Of a stretch of DNA of 64,000 nt, positions 34,870-45,205 are shown piece after piece (the first letter of the stretch is position 1; every line of letters starts with the position of its first letter). The notes beneath the pieces are model-generated. The model had not been told where the DNA came from. It saw only the letters and a program-made list of their open reading frames with translations, and ran no database searches. The stretch lies in NCBI GenBank assembly GCA_019915135.1, contig JAHLMK010000019.1:1054001-1118000 (forward strand), read 5' to 3'. This DNA is from Strobilurus pachycystidiatus. Taxonomy: Eukaryota > Basidiomycota > Agaricomycetes > Agaricales > Physalacriaceae. The position numbers and the translations under genes are program-made.

Positions 34870-37094
34870 CTAACTCACAATGTGCAGATCTTACTCTAAG
34901 TGGAGACAGTACTTCACGTCGCCACTTGAACTATCAAGCTCATCACGGAACATATCGTGTTCCTATTCTCCAGAAGGACGGCTCTATACGGCTCTCTAAG
35001 AAGCCCAAGACCCGCTTTCTTGGCATCCGTACCACTGTCGACCATACTAGTGATCTATCCAAGGAGTCATGGGTACAGACTTTCCTCGAGACAGCCGACA
35101 CATACCAGAATAGTCCGCTTGCCCATCGCACGCAGAAGCCAGCATTTGACCTTCGAATGGTCTGTCTCAAGCTCCGAGGCATGTGCAGTGACCACGCGAA
35201 TGGCGAAAAGAGTACTTCGGACATGATGGAGGCGCTGAAGAAGGAGGAGACACTGAAGGGATTGGGGGAGGATGCGCTCAAGGCAAAGGCAATGGAGGGC
35301 GAGGCGGGCCTTGAAGAGGTTCGCCAAATATGCTATACCTGGAATCTCCAGAAGGTCACCGACGCTGGAGGTCCCGCGGCATGGGATGCACTTCCGGCGC
35401 AAGAGCGTGCTGCTCGGGATCTCGCAACCCTCAACGCCATGATAGAGAGTCTAGGGAAGGATGAGTTCAGTCGACTAAGTGCCGAGGATCAGCGCGCACT
35501 CACCCTTTACGTTTGGACCGGGTGCTGCATGCACAAGGATCAGAATAGTTTCAAGGGCGGCAATCTCGAGATGATGGAACGCTGGCTCAAGCTCGGTCTG
35601 ATTCCGCCAATCCCCATGGCGAATAAGCATAACGCACAAGCGGTTCGCGACGTGCTTGTTCCTGGGACCTCCCGGGCACTCACCGAGGAGGAGGTAGCGG
35701 CTATGGAGGCGACGACCCGCGGAGGCGTCAAGGTGACGGCACTGGCAGGTGCTATCTTCAACAACCGATGCTCAGACAAGAAGGGACAAGGAGATACGCA
35801 CATTCTGTTTATGGAGGAAAAACTCGACGCCCTCATTCGTCGCTTTCCCCAGACCAACAACACCCGCTTTGGCAGCCACGGAGATGCCGCTGGTGAACTG
35901 CTGGCTCGCCTTGATCACTATCTCGAGTTCATGGAGTTTATCAAGCTAAAGAAGGAGAAGTCAGCTTGGACCAACATCGAGAAGAACGTCGCTGATGCTC
36001 TTCGGGATCCCGCAACACTTACCGAGCTCGCTGTCCTTGCTCTCTATCAACAGATCATCTCGTGTCCGTATATGAGCCTCGTTCGGACACCCGAGTCAGC
36101 AGCCAAGAACGCATTGGATCTCGGTCCGTTGCACATCCAAGTGCGAGAGCACTGTCAAAAGATCATTGACAACCCAGGACTGGTCCTGAACTTCGGCGAG
36201 GACTCACATATACTCGCCTGCTTTGATGGGCAGTCCTGGAACCGTCCCGAGGTTGTCCAGAGCATCGCCAAGCTCTATCACGATGACAAGCTCCCCCACT
36301 TGCGCGAGATGTTGGTTGCTTTCTTCGAAGGAGCGCTGGCAACGTGGGTGCGCTTCTCATCAGAGTATGCACCTGGTGGATTAGTTGATGGGATGTCTGA
36401 TGCGGAGAAGAAACAGGCGTACCTCCCTCCCACGAATGACAGGAATGAAGGGGCGTTGGGATCCTTCTGTGTTCACATGCGGTTGGATCCTACAGCAACA
36501 ATGGAGACGCATAACGCACTTGCTGCATTCACCCGGAACCACACTCAAAAGTTCATGGACGCGTTCTTCAACGACGACGATCATCGATATGTGATGGCGG
36601 CTGCGAGAGCACTCAGTGCAGCCGGACGGACAGAGGCACGAGCCCGCGCTCAGGCAGAGTTTGACATGCGCATGGTGGAGGGAAAGAAGGTGCGAATTGC
36701 CGAGAAGGAACGTAAGGAGAAGGAGATTGATGCCAGGTTAGAGAGAACCGAGTTGATTGGGTCCATTGATGATATCCGAGCGCGTGGAATGACCCGGGAT
36801 CGCTTGGATGACCAGATGGAAAAGCTACGCCGCCTCTGGAGCAAGAAAATCGATATCCCGCTCAAGTCGCATGTGCCAAAGTTGGGACAAAAGCAGACTG
36901 CTCTGGAGACCGCGTACAAGACACATCTCGAGTTCCTGGAGAGGGTGCGACGCGGAGAAACCATCCCAGATCTACCAGAGAGGCCCAAAGGCAAGTCAGG
37001 ACGAAAGAAATCGAAGGCCACGCCCGATGATGGGGCAGAAATCATCGTGCAAGACTGGAATGATGAGGAGGATGAGGAGATGGACGTTACCTAG
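34824..37094 (+). CDS. transposase catalytic part, RNase H-like, frame-shifted from its N-terminus
   Basis: The open frame runs to a stop at 37092-37094. From about 34887 it reads DLTLSGDSTSRRHLNYQAHH, a segment characteristic of a basidiomycete transposase-like family. Candidate acidic residues: Asp in LSGDSTS, Asp in CSDHANGEK, the CMHKDQNSFKGGN segment, and Glu in PPTNDRNEGALG. A lysine- and acid-rich C-terminus follows, including KGKSGRKKSKA and a DEEDEEMD tail. No upstream ATG exists in this frame; expression would need the upstream ORF joined by splicing or frameshifting. Catalytic role inferred from context (TIRs, target duplication) and motif pattern. Confidence 0.7.
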   Translation, partial: DTVHERRVISQSTAIANSQCADLTLSGDSTSRRHLNYQAHHGTYRVPILQKDGSIRLSKKPKTRFLGIRTTVDHTSDLSKESWVQTFLETADTYQNSPLAHRTQKPAFDLRMVCLKLRGMCSDHANGEKSTSDMMEALKKEETLKGLGEDALKAKAMEGEAGLEEVRQICYTWNLQKVTDAGGPAAWDALPAQERAARDLATLNAMIESLGKDEFSRLSAEDQRALTLYVWTGCCMHKDQNSFKGGNLEMMERWLKLGLIPPIPMANKHNAQAVRDVLVPGTSRALTEEEVAAMEATTRGGVKVTALAGAIFNNRCSDKKGQGDTHILFMEEKLDALIRRFPQTNNTRFGSHGDAAGELLARLDHYLEFMEFIKLKKEKSAWTNIEKNVADALRDPATLTELAVLALYQQIISCPYMSLVRTPESAAKNALDLGPLHIQVREHCQKIIDNPGLVLNFGEDSHILACFDGQSWNRPEVVQSIAKLYHDDKLPHLREMLVAFFEGALATWVRFSSEYAPGGLVDGMSDAEKKQAYLPPTNDRNEGALGSFCVHMRLDPTATMETHNALAAFTRNHTQKFMDAFFNDDDHRYVMAAARALSAAGRTEARARAQAEFDMRMVEGKKVRIAEKERKEKEIDARLERTELIGSIDDIRARGMTRDRLDDQMEKLRRLWSKKIDIPLKSHVPKLGQKQTALETAYKTHLEFLERVRRGETIPDLPERPKGKSGRKKSKATPDDGAEIIVQDWNDEEDEEMDVT

Positions 37095-37309
37095 ACACCC
37101 ACCACATTAAATCAAGCTAAAACTCATTCAAGTACAAGCTAAGGATATAAGAAGTGGATTGCGATACGTTAAACAAGCAATACAGGACCGTAGGCGCCGC
37201 GGTCGTGGTGGTCAATGGCGAAGTCGCGTTAGACCATCCGATCACCGGTTAAGTTTAGTGACCGGATTACTAAGCGTCCCGGGCCCTAACCGACGATTGC
37301 CCACCACCA

Positions 37310-37316
37310 AAACATG
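37310..37316. repeat. target-site duplication, right
   Basis: AAACATG immediately outside the right TIR; identical to 33519-33525. Confidence 0.9.
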
Positions 37317-38077
37317 AGCGCCTGCGGGTCGATGTTGTTTGTCCCCAGGAACAGCGTCTTCCACCTGTGCCTGTATGCGACCAGCATTTCCAGTAGCGAA
37401 ATCATGCGATGTATCTCCTTCTCTGAGTAGCCGCACTCTTCTGCGTGCTCGTCGTCAAAGTAGATGCCGACGGAGAGCGGGTGCTGCCCGGAACGGTCTA
37501 TGCACTGTTGCATGAAGCACACGGCCCGCTTCGTGACAATGGACTTCAGCGTAAGGTCTACAGAGACGCGGCTCCAAAGTGCGCGGCAAGACAGAGCGAC
37601 TGCCCGCCATGTCCGACAGACGGCAAGCAGGCCCAGCGGCTGGTTCTCGAAGAGGAGATCAAATGGGGCTGGGAAACAGTTTGTGTTGCAGTGGGAGTGA
37701 AATTCGTCGGGGACGAGGAACTCGAAGATGAGAGACATGAGCTCGACTGGGAGCTGGGCAAAGTAGTTGTTTTCAGGCTGAACGGCATAGTCGGAGACGA
37801 CGGGAGAGGACGGCATGGTGGGTGTAACTGCAAAGGCATCATTGGAGGGCATAGCGAGAGTGAGAGAGGCGCTCTGGTCGCTATTTGGCATGGTGGGCAA
37901 TCTGAAATGAGGCGGCGTCAAGCGGTGAACAGCGCAGAGAAGGGGCGAAACGGCGCGGTATACCTGAATCCCAACGCTGACTACCGGCCTTGCATCGGAG
38001 GCGGCGGTCCGACGCGTTGGAGGACGTGCAGGACTGTGGGGAAATGGTGGTCGGATGTCAAGCCAGAAACGAAGCAA

Positions 38078-38701
38078 AATTAATAATTTCGATCAATGTT
38101 GGAAATTCCGTCACTTTTAATTTAGCAGGATTTCAAATTGATAGTGCTTGGCCCTCCTTGGACTCATGTGCATCCAAAGTCTAACACAAAGCAGCACTAA
38201 GTAGAAATTCATGAACATCACGGGCAACCGCTTTGGACGGAGAGTGCATCGCACGACAATCCAAGGACAGAGACGCTGTCATCCTCAGCGGCTCCGCCAC
38301 AAGAGTATCTGCCAAAGCTGCAGTCAGCTAGCCGAGAAGAAGCATGTCAATGCTTGATATCAGAGAAGGTCTTGTAGTTAACCTTGACAAGGCAGATTCA
38401 AAGAGCGACAACACGTCGAATAAGGCTGCTTCCTAGACTCCGAGATGAGCGAAGAGCTGCACAAACGCAAACGCCTGGTGGTAATGGGAAGAGAGGGCTT
38501 GCAAGAGAGCACGAACACGAGCAGGTTTCTAGACAAGGCATGCTGGTATACATGAACGAGAATAGAGTCAATACATCTTGGTTCGTTTCCACTATGGACT
38601 TGAACAAGTACTTATTGGCCGATATACAGGCCTGGGTTCACAGATCGGCTAGCACGCCTCAAAGTGACTAGCTATAGCAATGTTCAAACTGTGCTATTCA
38701 C
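38078..38701. other. intergenic
   Basis: Promoter side of the split F-box gene; no other feature recognised. Confidence 0.35.
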
Positions 38702-38781
38702 ACGACTGTAGCTCAGCTCGTAGAGCATCACTACAATCACTTGATTATACTGAGATGCCTGTTCAAGTCAGGCCGGTCGTA
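38702..38781 (+). tRNA. tRNA-like Pol III unit, isotype not assignable
   Basis: Acceptor stem ACGACTG / CGGTCGT (7 pairs, one G-U). D-arm GCTC..GAGC inside an A-box-like TAGCTCAGCTCGTAGAGC. T-arm GCCTG-TTCAAGT-CAGGC, a perfect B box. A T6 terminator follows at 38782-38787. The anticodon region (38727-38756) is too long and pairs poorly (TCACT/ACTGA with one mismatch, 16-nt loop), so it holds an intron or is degenerate. Could be a tRNA pseudogene or a SINE head. Confidence 0.5.
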
Positions 38782-38833
38782 TTTTTTATGGTTACCGAAG
38801 AGACGCACTGTAAATAATAAATTTTGACTCTTG

Positions 38834-38841
38834 AGACTCTG
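38834..38841. repeat. 8-bp target-site duplication, left
   Basis: AGACTCTG, identical to 39161-39168. Confidence 0.85.
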
Positions 38842-39160
38842 TAGGGTGGCGCAGTAAACCTCGGCCGTCGGTTTGAAACCGTTACTTACCGGCCCTCATT
38901 TTTGGCTAGGTTTCGATACCGTTACTAACGGTTTCGATACCGACACGTGATCCTTTCACGTGAGGGCGCGCCGCCCTGCCGCCTCATCCCCGCCCTCTTG
39001 TCGCCGGTGACTGGTCCCAGCAGCGCGGCGGCCCTCGCGTGAAGCGATCACGTGCTGGTATCGATACCAACCGCCGAGGGTTTTGATACCGTCTTGATAC
39101 CGTTAAAAACCGTCATAAACCCTAGGTGTATCAAAACCTAGGGTTTACTGCGCCACCCTA
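38842..39160. mobile_element. 319-bp hAT-type MITE
   Basis: Perfect 19-bp terminal inverted repeats TAGGGTGGCGCAGTAAACC with an 8-bp target duplication AGACTCTG, the hAT hallmark. The interior holds repeated GATACCGTTA-like motifs in both orientations near the ends, as expected for subterminal transposase binding sites, and no ORF, so it is non-autonomous. Confidence 0.88.
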
Positions 39161-39168
39161 AGACTCTG
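39161..39168. repeat. 8-bp target-site duplication, right
   Basis: AGACTCTG next to the right TIR of the MITE. Confidence 0.85.
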
Positions 39169-39302
39169 AGTACGACGTACTCAACTCAGTAAGTTACGTC
39201 AGACGTCTTAACTCTAACTTAAACTAGTACCATGCAACATTCATAAGCTGTTTGACCCAGAGTTTGTGGCCAAGATTCTCCTCGACGATCGTTTGGTGGT
39301 AA

Positions 39303-42217
39303 TACTGTAAAAAAATTCCTTGCTATCTCACTTGTACTTTTTGCTATCCCACTTTCATTTCTGCTATCTCACTTTGCATAATCTGCACTCACTTTGCAAT
39401 ATGCCGCCGCACTTTGACCTTCTTATCTCCCACTTTGTGAGGTTCATCTCACTTTCACCTGACAGTGGCGCACTTGTTGGCGCTGCTTCTATCCCGAGGT
39501 TAGCGGATCCGGGCGGTATCCTAATTAGGTACTGTCCGAGATTACCCCGGCCTCCGTGTCCTTCCGGGAAGTGATCGAGACATGATGCCGTATGTTCTCG
39601 CTCTCTTCTTGCCCTCATGAGCTCGCATGGCGTCTCATGTGCTGGCGAGATTGAGTGCATATTTTTCAGACTCCTGCTGGGATATCTTTACACTCATGTG
39701 GCTCTTAGAGAAGTGTTGCCAAATCCCTAACTCCCTGAGTCCCTTCTCCGGGCTCCCATCCTGGACCATTCGGTGTTCTTTGGTGAAACACAACCACCGA
39801 GCCTTTCCAGGGAGTCAACCAGCTACCGTCATCTATCCCACAATCCCCTCTAGCGGCACCGGAACACTCAAAGCATCCGCATGCGTCATGAACATGTCTT
39901 CAAGCACCATCGGCATGAGGGAGCGGATCCCACGCGCTGCCAGTCATCAAACTTGTTGTTGACCGCGGCGTGATGTACAGTATGCATTGTGCCGCAAGAC
40001 AACAAGCAGGGCGGGGCAAAGGACATTCTGGACGCGTCTTCAGTTATGATTCATTCCCGGTAGCTATACACACTCTCACAAGATCATCCGGTCCACCCTG
40101 GAATATTCGCCATATGAGTGAGCAGTCACACTCGACTTCTAACTCTCTCGTTGCTAATCGGTCACCTATAGGTGATTTCGGATATCTGGCGGGCGGCATG
40201 CTCTTTGCTCCATCATGCAAACAGGCGCTCGTAGCGCGTACGAGGCTCCGACAGTGGTGAGCTACTCTCTGCTCTGTACCGCTTCTGTGCCGAACTCGAG
40301 TCCAGTTGGTTGCGTGCGTCTCGGGTGTCTCCTGGCCGTCGTATACATTGACAGTCATGTATATAGAAAGTCCCTTGACCTTTCTTTGTGTCGTTGCTAT
40401 TGCTGGGGTCAGCGCTCTCTGCGGGTCTTGTTCTTATCATCATGGTATGTCATTCATCTTCTAAGCTCAATTACCGTGGTCACCGACCTAAGTTTCCATG
40501 TCATTGCTTATCCGACGGCAGTCCAGAAATGGCTCAAAGTGCGTGAATTGTACGCCTCCAATCTCGGCGCTGTGGCACAAAGGTATGTAAACCAGTCCTT
40601 CACCGCCGTAGTTGTACTGACTGACCTCGTCCTCTAGCTCTTGATCTGACCAACTGAAAATCAATCCACTGCCTGTAGAAACGACTAATTATGCGGTAAG
40701 TCGTAGTTCCTGTTCGCTGTTCCGGGGTTTCGATCTCTGTATGATTCTACTGTGCAATGAGTATCAGTATGCCTCACAATCGTGCCCGTCCAGTGCTACG
40801 AGTCTGCCTCGCATCGCGGTGTGTTCGGCAGATCGTTGTATGTATTCTTATGATGGTTCAATCCTGCTCACGCATTCTAAGATCCTCGTACATCATCCAT
40901 TTGGCCCGCATCTTGCCAGCTCCACGTCCTACTGGTCATGCTGTCTTGGATCAGTGATTCAAGTAGACATTCGATTGTCCGTCTCATCACACCGTTTCTC
41001 GGCGTATTACATGCTGGTTTTACCAGCGTCTTGCGGTCGGCCTTGTTGGGATCTTCGTGCGTGGTTCACCCTTTCCTTTGGCCTACTGGATTGACCTTAC
41101 ACCAGTGCATACTATATACACCGACTAATCAACCACGCCATCATTGTGCGAAGTCTTCCAAAGATCAAGTTGTCGACAACCGCACCTTATCTGATTCTGA
41201 CGAGAATGCACGGAACGGGCCAACGGGCCTCAAAGACATTCATGTTCTACCGCGTATTCAACGAGGAAGCCCAGTAGCGGAATATGCACGAGTCGACAAC
41301 TGCTGAATGCGGACCAGGATACACCGGCAGTGCACCCGGTCGACTAGTTGTGGCTGGATGCACACGCAATCAGCGGGACACGATTTACGCTAGGAGTAGC
41401 ACTCATCTGGAGCCAAGGATCTCGCAGGTCAGCTTTCCTTTAGCTCATGGGACTAGTATGTTGTCTAGTCTTTCTCTTTTTCGCAGACATCATTGTTAGC
41501 TATGCCTATTTATTGCCAACCTCACAGCTTCCGAATGAGAAATGATTGACTGTTGAACAAACGCCCGGAGTGAGTGCCAGTCATTGAAATAACGGCGTTC
41601 ACGTCGCGTCCGCGTCCGACATCTGTATATGTGCGGAACGGTCAATGTTTCTTGTAATCACCCTGAGTGCAACAGTTGTTTCTCATCCCGAGCCATTGAG
41701 GATGATCTCTGCTCTCTACCTCACCTCTACACGGACGTGCACAGTGAGTGGAAACCGCTCGCTGCCAATTGATGAGTGTACTAGGAGCCCTTGAGGTGCA
41801 TGATCAGCAATTGGTACAATACATGCACGGACAACCAGCTTTAGCAAGCGAGCCCGGTGTTAATAAAGCTCTGGCTGCGGCGCGGCCCCCGCGGCTATCT
41901 AGGAGGGCTGGGGGGACACCGCCGGAGGGTAGCCTAATCGAGAGTAGAGACGGGCATGCTCATGTGCGTGCCCGATCATGCATCATGTGGCGTAGTCAAA
42001 CATAAGTAATGCCGATCAAAGTGCGATTTTAGCTAGCAAAAGTGGGTTTTGAACTTCAAGAGTGGGAATTTTGGCGTGCAAAGTGAGTTTCTATTGTGCA
42101 AGTGAAATTATGTTGGACAAAGTGTGTTGACCATTGATAAAGTGCGTTAGAGTTTGATCTGTGGCGCTCCCCGCCAAAAAAGTGAGTAGTGGAATGAAAA
42201 TGAATTATTTTACAGTA
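39303..42217. mobile_element. 2.9-kb TIR element with opposed subterminal repeats, unclassified
   Basis: Ends: TACTGTAAAAAAATTC at the left, and the reverse complement of TACTGTAAAATAATTC at the right (15 of 16). Within 160 bp of the left end are about seven CACTTT(G/C)-type motifs; within 210 bp of the right end are about eight in the opposite orientation (AAAGTG). This symmetrical subterminal array is typical of large DNA transposons. The internal part carries only short ORFs (up to 140 codons) and splice-like signals, with no recognised transposase, so it is probably non-autonomous and may carry captured host sequence. The target duplication may be just TA. Confidence 0.7.
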
Positions 42218-43190
42218 TATCGCCAATACGATCGTAGGACTCCAGAGTCCAGATCACCCTGGGAGTGCTCACAGTGATCCAATACTCGAGTACTTGCTTC
42301 AAGTTCGAACGGTGTCCAGTCTGCGTTTCAGGACATTATATGTCCTGAAACGCAGACGTGAGATGGAGTCGGTTGAAGTTCATGAATATTACGATTGGTA
42401 TGAGCTGTGCCGACCGGTTATCAAGAGAACTGTATTATCATGAGCCTAGTGAATCGTTACACACCGGATTACACGCTTGCAAGTATTCACAAGTTCGTGT
42501 CATTCGCGATCGCGTGACTGAAAACCGTACTGAGAAGAGTAGCTGTTGCTATCATGAGGGTAAGATTCAGATTGATGGATGACAGGACGAGCTGAACTCA
42601 TCACGATCCAAGGATTGGCCAGTTGCGCCACAGGTGAATACGATGGCGGCGGCGACCACAAGATCTTATCTAGTGTTCGATCAGAAGTCTTCAACTCATT
42701 CCAGCAAGGTTCTCTGCGTTGAATGCGGAGAAATGTACCCCACGATTGCGCAATAAATCGGAGGATGCGGGCCATTGCGGGGATCCTTTCGTCCGAGCCA
42801 TTCCGCGTCAGTTGACGCGTGAAATTTGAATGCAACGAAACACGTGTCGCAGCGTCTACCGGACTGTGGCGTGTATTTAGTTCAGCTCGCAGAGTAGAGA
42901 GTTACCATCGCTCAATTTCCTATAATTTTGATCGACGCGTCTTGCTTTTCTACCACCACCGTCACTACCTCCGCCGCCGCCGCCGCCCTCGTCGTTGTCG
43001 TGCGCAACGTCGTCGCCTGCCAAACAGTGAGTGACGTTGCCGTGGCCGGCATCTCCCACCAATCACGCTGATTACGATTCATCTGACCGCCTTAAGTACC
43101 CCAGCAAATTCGATTGTTTCACAGCTCAACGGTCTGGACGTCGACCAATTTTCCTTCCTCCTCCCCACAACCCCGTAACAAACATCTAAG
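42218..43190. promoter_or_regulatory. region upstream of malate dehydrogenase
   Basis: Contains the 39-bp hairpin and a CCGCCGCCGCCG-type tract (42970-42990). The last 150 bp are the probable MDH promoter and leader. No coding gene recognised. Confidence 0.4.
42319..42357. repeat. perfect hairpin, 18-bp arms
   Basis: GTCTGCGTTTCAGGACAT, a 3-nt spacer TAT, then the exact reverse complement. It lies about 100 bp outside the 2.9-kb element; function unknown. Confidence 0.9.
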
Positions 43191-44515
43191 ATGGTCAAGG
43201 CAGTCGTTCTCGGTGCAGCTGGTACGTGTTGGCGCCATCTGCAAGCGCGCGGCCTTATCTGATCCGCCGTCGCAGGCGGCATCGGCCAACCCCTCGCGCT
43301 CCTCCTGAAATCGAGCCCTCTCATCTCTGCGCTCGGTCTCTTCGATATCGTCAACACTCCCGGAGTTGCCGCTGATCTCAGCCACATCGCGACGCCCTCC
43401 AAGGTCGAGGGCTATCTCCCGCCCGACGACGGTCTCGCCAAGGCCCTCACTGGCGCCGATGTCGTCGTTATCCCCGCTGGCGTTCCCCGCAAGCCTGGAG
43501 TGAGTCGATTCTCGTTTTCCCCAAAGTTTTCGGTATCAATCTCTTGGTAGATGACCAGGGACGATCTCTTCAAGATCAACGCCGGTATCGTTCGTGATCT
43601 CGCTACCGGAATCGCCAAGACGTGCCCCAAGGCATTCATCCTCGTCATCTCCAACCCCGTCAACTCGACGGTCCCCATTGTTGCCGAGGTTCTCAAGAAA
43701 CACGACGTCTTTGACCCGAAGAGGTATGTGTCGCCATAATCGCGTCAATCTTGCTTTTACCCACGTTCATTAGGCTGTTTGGTGTCACCACCCTCGACGT
43801 CGTCCGCGCATCTACCTTTGTCGGTGAAATTACCAGCACCGATCCCACCTCAGTCATCGTCCCTGTTGTCGGTGGACACAGCGGTGTTACGGTGCGTATC
43901 TATGGTTCTCTCCGCAACCTTTCTAATCGGCTCTTAGATCGTTCCCCTCCTCTCTCAATCTTCCACGCCGCTTCCTTCCTCCTTCACCGAAACCGATGCC
44001 CTGATAAACCGCATCCAATTCGGAGGAGACGAAGTCGTCAAGGCCAAAGACGGTGCCGGAAGCGCGACCCTCAGTATGGCCTTCCCATCACTTACTGCTT
44101 CTTGCTCTCTGACCTTGCCGCAGGTATGGCATACGCTGGCGCGGAGTTTGCCCTCAAGGTTGTGCGCGCCGCAAAGGGTGAGAAAGGCATCATCGCGCCC
44201 ACCTATGTGTACCTGGACGATGCTGCGAAGAAGCTTGTCGGCGTCGAGACTGACTACTTCTCCGCACGCGTCGAGTTGGGTGTATGTTACGTTCCTTCTG
44301 TCTTCTGCTTCCACTAACCCGTTTTCAACAGGCTGATGGTGTAAAGGAGATCTTCCCTCTCGGAGAGATAACCGAAAAGGAGAAGGCTCTCGTCGCTGCC
44401 GCCATCCCCGAGCTGAAGAGCAGCATTGAGAAGGTGAATTACCTCCACTCTTCTGCCGTGTCCAAGGTTGACCGTGTTACAGGGAGTCGCGTTCGTCAAC
44501 ACCCCCAAGCTTTGA
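43191..44515 (+). CDS. malate dehydrogenase, NAD-dependent, non-mitochondrial form
   Basis: Interconverts malate and oxaloacetate. Spliced in about seven exons from [18 protein letters not shown] (Rossmann glycines, split by intron 1). Further motifs: [61 protein letters not shown] (substrate Arg and Asp), VVGGHSGVT (catalytic His), [12 protein letters not shown] and FPLGEI. The end is [10 protein letters not shown] with a stop at 44513-44515. No presequence precedes the nucleotide-binding motif, so it is cytosolic or peroxisomal. The PKL end resembles a weak PTS1. All catalytic residues are present. Confidence 0.92.
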
Positions 44516-44826
44516 GCTTATAGATAAGTTAACTGAAATGCGGAACTGATGTATGATTGGATGCTTAGAGCAAGTGTACGAAAAATGAACGATGTAAATG
44601 AAGTTGTAGACGTGCGACTTACGGTCGTTGTGACTTCCCTTGAGGCTACGACCCACCCAGACCAGCGCCCAAAGCGAATGATGGATTGTACAAATGTGGC
44701 TTCCGACATGCAAAGAGGAATTCACGAAAGTGCGAACTGGGTATGGGTGTCGTGTATCATGGCATGTGTCTCTGCAAAAAGAGTAAGGGCAAGGGCAAGG
44801 CGCGCAGGAAGGCCGTTCACCTCTGT

Positions 44827-45181
44827 CTACTGCTCCTGGCTCTGGATGACCTTCGCCCAGTCGAAACACTTCTTGCACCCCGCACTCCCGTGCGACTTGC
44901 ACTTCCACGCGCCCTTCTTCCCCGGTGTCGCCAGCGCGAACACGTCGATTTGTTTTCGTTCCTGCGACAGCGCATCAGATTCAGATCCCAGAACAACACG
45001 TTACACGTACATTTACATCATACTTCTCGCCCTTGGCTTCGGCGAGGACGCCAGCGAGCCCAGGGATGGTCGCATTGTTCTCCTCGCGGTGGTCGCAGAA
45101 ACAGTGCAGCCAGCACACTTCCTTCCCGTGGTCCTGGCAGAACTGGAATTTGTTGATCGTGAGGTTGTCGCCGATGCCCAT
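44827..45181 (-). CDS. small Cys/His-rich protein, two exons
   Basis: About 99 residues, starting MGIGDNLTINKFQFCQDHGK. The first exon has two Cys/His clusters (CQDH, CWLHCFCDH) and ends ..KGEKYD. An intron GTAAATG..TCGCAG keeps phase. The second exon continues ERKQIDVFALATPGKKG and a third cluster CKSHGSAGCKKC, ending QSQEQ with a stop at 44827. The spacing suggests zinc binding. I recognise it only as a conserved-looking basidiomycete protein. The 230-codon plus-strand ORF over it is a shadow. It is convergent with malate dehydrogenase. Confidence 0.65.
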
Positions 45182-45205
45182 AATGGCAATGGTGTTGGAC
45201 GTGGA

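Larger units (their letters stand above)
33526..37309 (+). mobile_element. 3,784-bp cut-and-paste TIR transposon
   Basis: Terminal inverted repeats: left TGGTGGTGGGCAATTCTCGA... (33526-33558), right its near-perfect reverse complement (37277-37309), with three mismatches in about 33 bp. It is flanked by the 7-bp duplication AAACATG. It encodes a two-part transposase on the plus strand (34039-34866 and 34899-37094). High TIR identity and long ORFs point to a fairly recent insertion. The 7-bp target duplication is unusual (hAT and KDZ elements make 8), so I leave the superfamily open. Confidence 0.9.
32472..37891 (-). pseudogene. F-box gene interrupted by a TIR transposon
   Basis: The N-terminal half (37891 down to 37310) starts MPNSDQSASLTLAMPS and carries the F-box LPVELMSLIFEFLVP, VCRTWRAVALSC and ALWSRVSVDL. 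It ends at ..DPQALMF where the element begins. The C-terminal half (33525 down to 32472) starts MFPLGEEFPVLEHL and runs through LRR-like segments to FPGHAYS. Removing 33526-37309 plus one 7-bp repeat joins the halves in frame as ALMFPLGEE, so the original gene was a single exon of about 540 codons. As it stands the upstream half would read a few residues into the TIR and stop. Other copies: fragment at 15778-16813; distant intact paralog at 13887-15458. Confidence 0.9.

Noticed and set aside
37445..38083. 212-codon plus-strand ORF
   Set aside because: Antisense to the conserved F-box N-terminal half; a shadow ORF with no domain.
40215..41306. Seven-helix membrane protein gene inside the 2.9-kb element
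   Set aside because: Hydrophobic short ORFs with splice-like signals, but I could not assemble a phase-consistent series with recognisable motifs.
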